From: Actinacidiphila rubida
GTDB lineage: Bacteria > Actinomycetota > Actinomycetes > Streptomycetales > Streptomycetaceae
Assembly (NCBI RefSeq): GCF_900110255.1
Contig: NZ_FODD01000050.1
Span: forward strand, 1-47,451
Length of the DNA stretch: 47,451 bases
Reading direction: 5' to 3'
Shown: one piece after another, positions 44,051-47,451 of the stretch
Layout: every line of letters starts with the position of its first letter
Position numbering within the stretch: position 1 is the first letter of the stretch
Program-made: the position numbers and the translations under genes
The notes under the pieces: model-generated
What the model was told of the DNA's origin: nothing
What the model saw: only the letters and a program-made list of their open reading frames with translations
Database searches by the model: none

Positions 44051-44132
44051 CTTTCCGGAGGCCGGCGCGGTGGACGAACTGACCTCCGTGGCGGGGAAAC
44101 TGACGCAGGATGCCTACAGGCTGATTGCCTGA
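44051..44132 (+). pseudogene. C-terminal remnant of an unidentified gene
   Basis: Directly right of the IS256 end the plus frame reads AFPEAGAVDELTSVAGKLTQDAYRLIA and then stops (shown in pieces: VDELTSVAGKLTQ, DAYRLIA). It has coding character and ends 22 bp before the DUF1877 gene, so it looks like the tail of a gene cut by the IS. The family is not recognised. Confidence 0.3.
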
Positions 44133-44154
44133 GGCGGAGACTGGGGATGCACCT

Positions 44155-44622
44155 ATGAGTATCGAGTTCACGATATGGCGCATCACTCTCACGGCGTACG
44201 AACGCGCGGCCGAGGCGGGGGCGCTGGGGCCGGAGCGCGTTGCCGTGGAGGAGGCGGTGTCCAAGGACTGGGACGTGCTCGCCCGGATTCTTGCGGACGG
44301 CCGGGTGCCGCTGCCGGTGACGGGTGCGGCCCGGGCGATTGCCGGGGGCGAGGTTCTTCCCGAGGACGACCTGGACAACGGAGGCACCCGGGTGCTGTCA
44401 CCCGCGCTAGTGCGCGAGGTGGCGGGGGATCTGGCCGAGCTCGGTGACGCGGACATCGAGAGCAGGTACCTGACCGTCGACTTCACCGACTGCTACGGCA
44501 CGAACGAGGGCGGCGCACACGCCAGTCCGGTCGAGAACTACCTGACATCCTTCCATCGCCTGCGCCAGTTCTACACCGAGGCAGCGAAGAGCGGTGACGC
44601 GATGGCGGTGTGGCTCGGCTGA
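44155..44622 (+). CDS. DUF1877 family protein (YfbM-like)
   Basis: Soluble protein of 155 residues. It follows the DUF1877 plan: an N-terminal helical part with KDWDVLARIL, then ARAIAGGEVLPEDDLDNGG, RVLSPALVREVAGDLAEL, and a C-terminal LTSFHRLRQFYTEAAKSGDAMAVWLG, the strongest family mark. DUF1877 members are common single-gene proteins with no established role. The ATG at 44155 is taken because the family start matches; the ribosome site is weak. It stands alone between the IS256 element and the ATP-grasp relic. Confidence 0.8.
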   Translation: MSIEFTIWRITLTAYERAAEAGALGPERVAVEEAVSKDWDVLARILADGRVPLPVTGAARAIAGGEVLPEDDLDNGGTRVLSPALVREVAGDLAELGDADIESRYLTVDFTDCYGTNEGGAHASPVENYLTSFHRLRQFYTEAAKSGDAMAVWLG

Positions 44623-44897
44623 ACGCGCCCAGTACACGAGGCCGATCGAGAAGACTGCAGAACTTCTGACGGTGCCTCGTTGGGGTGATTCGCAAAGGTT
44701 CGGGGTGTAGTTGGCCGTGGCGGCCTACACCGTCGCCGGGGGGCTGGTTCGTCGTGCGCGTAGTTGCGCCAGTGTGGTGTGGGCTCGTCAGGCTGCGGGG
44801 GATGAGTTGGCCGGGCGCGTGGGTGAGCGTGGTGATGGTGATGGCGGCGATAGCAGCCGACGCGGTCGCCGGCGGCTCGCTGGCCCGGGAGTCGAAC

Positions 44898-45050
44898 GCT
44901 GTGCTGGTCGAGGAGTACCTCGACGGCCCCGAAGTCGGCGTCGAGACTGTCTCGTTCGCCTGCGGCCCTCCCGGTGGCGGCGACCCGCAAGTACCCCGGG
45001 GGCTGTCGTACTTCGAGGAGACCGGCCATACGGTCGCGGCCAGCGACCCC
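44898..45050 (+). pseudogene. ATP-grasp enzyme relic
   Basis: The plus frame reads AVLVEEYLDGPEVGVETVSF and then LSYFEETGHTVAASDP. Both are standard segments of ATP-grasp ligases of the carbamoyl-phosphate-synthase-like/peptide-ligase type. Neither the N-terminal lobe nor the C-terminal metal-binding part is present around it. The flanking stretches 44623-44897 and 45051-45320 hold no gene I can support. Confidence 0.6.
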
Positions 45051-45320
45051 GCTGCTCGCGGTGGCCGGGCCGGTCGCCGTCGCCACGTTCCGCGCGCGGG
45101 CCCGGCTTTCGACGGCTCGCTTTCGGCTCCGGTGTTCGATTGTCAGGAGTCCGCAAGAGGCCCACACTGAAGAAGAGACGTCGTGAAGAGAGATAGGACC
45201 AGTTGTAGGGGACCATATAGGGACCACACCTGATGCGCGTTGACGAGCGATAGCCGCATAACTGAACAAGGTGTGCGGTGAGTTCGCCCCGATTACCGGG
45301 TAAATGAGGCCCAATCGCGC

Positions 45321-45364
45321 GACTGGGGGTCAAGGGGTCGCAGGTTCAAATCCTGTCGTCCCGA
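45321..45364 (+). other. 3' part of a tRNA-Pro(GGG) gene, attachment-site remnant
   Basis: From the anticodon loop (CTGGGGG) the sequence matches the 3' half of actinomycete tRNA-Pro: TCAAG of the anticodon stem, the variable loop, a T-arm GCAGG-TTCAAAT-CCTGT, and acceptor strand CGTCCCG. The bases to the left do not form the 5' half; CGCGA replaces the expected CTTGA. It lies 117 bp from the end of an integrase gene, as attachment sites do; pSAM2-type elements use tRNA-Pro. Confidence 0.8.
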
Positions 45365-45446
45365 CGGTGCAGTGGGTTTAACGCCCAGGTCAGGGCCTTG
45401 TCTTGCGAGAGTGAGACGAGGTCCTGAGTTGTTTTCGACCCCTGCC

Positions 45447-45464
45447 TCTCACAACTTCTCACAA
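45447..45464. promoter_or_regulatory. Direct repeats beside the integrase, possible arm-type sites
   Basis: TCTCACAA occurs at 45447-45454 and again at 45457-45464, exactly one helical turn apart, between the tRNA-Pro remnant and the integrase gene. An imperfect inverted repeat at about 45392-45427 next to it may be the integrase terminator. Confidence 0.35.
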
Positions 45465-45480
45465 ACGCTGTTGATCTTGG

Positions 45481-46677
45481 TCAGCCGAGCAGCTTCTTGA
45501 GCTTCTTCGACCCTGCTCGCAGGCTCTCCGGGTCGGGGTGCACGTAGGTCCGCTTGGTGAAGCTCAGATCCGAGTGCCCGGCCCATGCCGAAACGACGGT
45601 GTCCGGAACGCCGTTGTTAGCCATCCACGACAGGCACGCGTGCCGTGCGTCGTACAGCCGGACCTTGCGGACGCCCGCCGCTGCCATCAGCTTGTAGGCC
45701 TCCCGTCGCAGTTTGTCAGTCTTCCACGGGTGCCCGGTCTCGTCGACGAGGAGGTATCCGCTGTGCGAATAGGCTGCGCCCGCCTTGAGTCGTTCCTGCG
45801 CCTGCTGGGCGTTGAAGGCGCGCAGCGCCTTCCGGACCGGGACGGGGAGAGGCAAAGTGCGCCTGCCGGCCTCGGTCTTGGTGCCCTTCTCGACGACCTT
45901 GTTGCGGTCGCCCTTGTCGCGGGTGCGGTCATAGACGATGGTGCGGGTGTTGTCGATGGTGATGGTCCCGGCCCCGTCGAGGTCGACGTCCTCCCAGCGG
46001 GCTCCGCAGACCTCCGCCGGCCGGTTGGCGATGAGTGCGAGCATCATCGCGGCGTACAGCCGGTCTTCCCGGATGGCGGCGAGGAAGGTTTTAACCTCGG
46101 TCTCGCTCCACGGGGCGTTCCTGGCCTTGTGGGCGTCGGCCTTTCTCTTGGCCTCGCGGGAGATGGTGGCGTGCTCGGCGACATTTCGGACGACCCACTG
46201 GCGCCGCACGGCGAGGTTGAGCGCTGAGCGCAGACGGCCGAGGGTCAGCCGTACCGACCGGACGCCGAGGCCGCTGCCCGGCTGCCCGCCCCGCCGACGT
46301 CCGCTGGTCAGCATCCAGTCGACGAGGCCCTCGACGTCTTCTTCCGTGAGGGTCTGAATTTTCTTGCCCCCGAGATGCGTGCGTACTGGCCGGATGGCGC
46401 TGTCGTAGTTCGACGCGGTGCCCTCTTCCACATCCCGGGTCGCTGAGGCGAGCCAGACGTCCAGTAGTTCGTCAACCGTCATCGCACTCGGGGCGACGAA
46501 CGTTCCCTGACGCATCTGATGACGGATTCGCGACAGCTCCCCGAGTGCTTCCTTCTTGGTGTCGAATGTCCGGGTCAACTGGCGGCGTTTGCCATCGTCA
46601 TCCACGCCGATGTCGACGACCAGCCGAAAGCGGGTGCGGCCGTCTTTGTGTGTGACCTTGCGTATGGGTTCTTTCAC
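45481..46677 (-). CDS. int: Tyrosine site-specific integrase
   Basis: Phage/AICE-type integrase of 398 residues, GTG start at 46677 with AGGAGG 8 nt upstream. An arm-binding N-terminal domain (KDGRTRFRLVVDIGVDDDG) and a SAM-like core-binding domain (about 65-170) precede the catalytic domain. Catalytic residues are Arg219 (ANRPAEVCGARW), Arg345 (LYDARHACLSWM), His368 (WAGHSDLSF) and nucleophile Tyr378 (RTYVHP). The usual His three residues before Arg345 is Tyr. It ends 117 bp from the tRNA-Pro remnant, its likely target. No excisionase gene is seen directly upstream; a small unknown gene lies there instead. It appears complete. Confidence 0.93.
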   Translation of the reverse strand: MKEPIRKVTHKDGRTRFRLVVDIGVDDDGKRRQLTRTFDTKKEALGELSRIRHQMRQGTFVAPSAMTVDELLDVWLASATRDVEEGTASNYDSAIRPVRTHLGGKKIQTLTEEDVEGLVDWMLTSGRRRGGQPGSGLGVRSVRLTLGRLRSALNLAVRRQWVVRNVAEHATISREAKRKADAHKARNAPWSETEVKTFLAAIREDRLYAAMMLALIANRPAEVCGARWEDVDLDGAGTITIDNTRTIVYDRTRDKGDRNKVVEKGTKTEAGRRTLPLPVPVRKALRAFNAQQAQERLKAGAAYSHSGYLLVDETGHPWKTDKLRREAYKLMAAAGVRKVRLYDARHACLSWMANNGVPDTVVSAWAGHSDLSFTKRTYVHPDPESLRAGSKKLKKLLG

Positions 46678-46790
46678 CGGTTCTTCCTCCTGCCTGGGAT
46701 CGGGGCGTTGTTGATGCGACTCGCGGTCAGCAGGGGGAGACCGGCAGCGGCCGCGAGCGGCCCAGGTGCCGGCCCGTGGCGCGAAGGGGC

Positions 46791-47225
46791 TCATGCCTGG
46801 TCGTCTACCGGGCTTTCGTTCGGATGGGGTTGGTCGACGAAGGTGAGTTCGTCGGGGAGAGCGGGGGGCACGAGGCCGTCCTGTCGCATGTGGCTCCGCA
46901 GGGCGCGTAGCTCCTGAAAGTCCTCGTAGGCGTGCTCCTCGTAGCCTTCGGCGCGCTGCAGGAGGGTGGCCCGGCGGGCGCGGTCCAAGGTGGTGCTCGC
47001 ACTGCGTCGCCGTTCCCTGGCCAGGGCTGTGGATGCTGCCGCCCCGGCCACCAGGTCGCCGTGCTGCCGGAAGACGTCGAGGATGTGGCGGGCGGTGCCT
47101 TCGGTGGCGGGTCGGTCCGTTGCTCTCTCGCCGGTGAACCACGTGAGTGCGTCCCAGGTGGACACTTCCTGTCCCGGCAGGACTTCCACGGTGGCGGCGG
47201 AGCCGAGCGGGAAGAGGAGCGTCAC
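46791..47225 (-). CDS. Hypothetical protein next to integrase
   Basis: Protein of 144 residues, not recognised. The first 50 residues look like beta strands (TLLFPLGSAATVEVLPGQEV); the rest is helical and Arg/Glu-rich (RRRSASTTLDRARRATLLQR, EHAYEDFQELRALRSHM), with an acidic tail. The GTG at 47225 lacks a good ribosome site; an ATG at 47258 would lie at or in the adjacent IS end. The gene may have lost its own start to that insertion. It runs in the same direction as the integrase with a 113-bp gap, so it probably belongs to the integrative element. Confidence 0.5.
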   Translation of the reverse strand: MTLLFPLGSAATVEVLPGQEVSTWDALTWFTGERATDRPATEGTARHILDVFRQHGDLVAGAAASTALARERRRSASTTLDRARRATLLQRAEGYEEHAYEDFQELRALRSHMRQDGLVPPALPDELTFVDQPHPNESPVDDQA

Positions 47226-47292
47226 AGGGGGACGCCTAGGAGCTGTCCGGCCGATCATGTGACTGGCTCGTCCGTCGCTCGTTGGTCCGGGC

Positions 47293-47451
47293 ATGGGGCG
47301 GGATTTGCGTGGTGATCTGTCGGATGCCGAGTGGGAACGGCTGCGGCCGTTCCTGCCGGTGAGCAACGGTCGTTGCGGGCGGTGGCGGGACCATCGGCAG
47401 GTGATCGACGGGATTCTGCATCGGGTACGGACCGGGGTGCAGTGGCGTGAC
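47293..47451 (+). CDS. IS5-family transposase, 3' end beyond window
   Basis: ATG at 47293 opens a frame without stop to the window end (53 codons visible): LSDAEWERLRPFLP, then GRWRDHRQVIDGILHRVRTG and VQWRD. This is the N-terminal domain (DUF4096-type) of IS5/IS4-like transposases of Streptomyces. The sequence just before it, from about 47240 (GAGCTGTCCGGCCGATC), is probably the left inverted repeat. The catalytic DDE part lies outside the window. Confidence 0.85.
   Translation, partial: MGRDLRGDLSDAEWERLRPFLPVSNGRCGRWRDHRQVIDGILHRVRTGVQWRD

Noticed and set aside
44641..44880. Possible end of a further IS element near 44650-44880
   Set aside because: Some inverted short repeats and a minus-strand His/Pro-rich frame exist, but no matching opposite end or transposase motif could be found.

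Overview
The window looks like an actinomycete chromosome, most likely Streptomyces or a close relative. Supporting signs are very high GC with GC-rich third codon positions, frequent GTG starts, purine-rich ribosome binding sites, type VII secretion (T7SS)-type proteins, LAL/LuxR and PadR regulators, and IS families common in that group. No rRNA gene, CRISPR array or replication origin was seen.

Layout. (1) 1-9981: the 3' part of one enormous gene, open at the left edge, for a >3,300-residue T7SS-type protein with six spaced Ser/Thr/Gly-rich beta-hairpin-like segments. (2) 10086-17296, minus strand: a sugar-uptake locus with two permeases, two lipoprotein binding proteins and a GH13 alpha-glucosidase, but no ATPase. 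(3) 17471-21296, plus strand: PadR regulator, ABC ATPase and FtsX-like permease, overlapping or closely spaced. (4) 21405-31796: a LAL-type LuxR regulator divergent from a plus-strand run of DUF302 protein, MBL-fold/rhodanese sulfurtransferase, two alpha/beta hydrolases, a TDT-family transporter, an NmrA-like oxidoreductase and a methyltransferase. I read this run as a sulfur or xenobiotic detoxification locus. It is interrupted by a short broken region with a long palindrome at 27625-27733.

(5) 31797-36041: a scarred region. It holds a permease relic with its terminator, an orphan HEPN-like gene, a TauE/SafE exporter, a decayed MBL-rhodanese pseudogene, two CsoR/CstR-type operators, an IS5-family insertion and a CstR-like repressor. 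The last parts form a second sulfide-detoxification operon that an IS insertion, a frameshift and an internal deletion have broken up. (6) 36231-37898: a cyclic-nucleotide-binding/thioredoxin-reductase-like flavoprotein without the usual CxxC. (7) 38526-42207, minus strand: a compact T7SS module of atypical response-regulator-like protein, EspC-like small helical protein and 878-residue effector-like protein, behind a 23-bp palindromic operator.

(8) 42374-47451: a mobile-element graveyard and an integrative-element boundary. It contains an IS1380 fragment, an IS256-family element, a DUF1877 gene, an ATP-grasp relic, the 3' part of a tRNA-Pro(GGG) gene, a tyrosine integrase, a small unknown gene and the start of an IS5-family transposase cut by the right edge.

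Two themes tie the window together. The first is T7SS-linked large proteins at both ends. The second is duplicated sulfide/persulfide chemistry, in which each MBL-rhodanese gene lies near a different type of possible sulfite exporter (TDT in one, TSUP in the other), with one copy intact and the other decaying.
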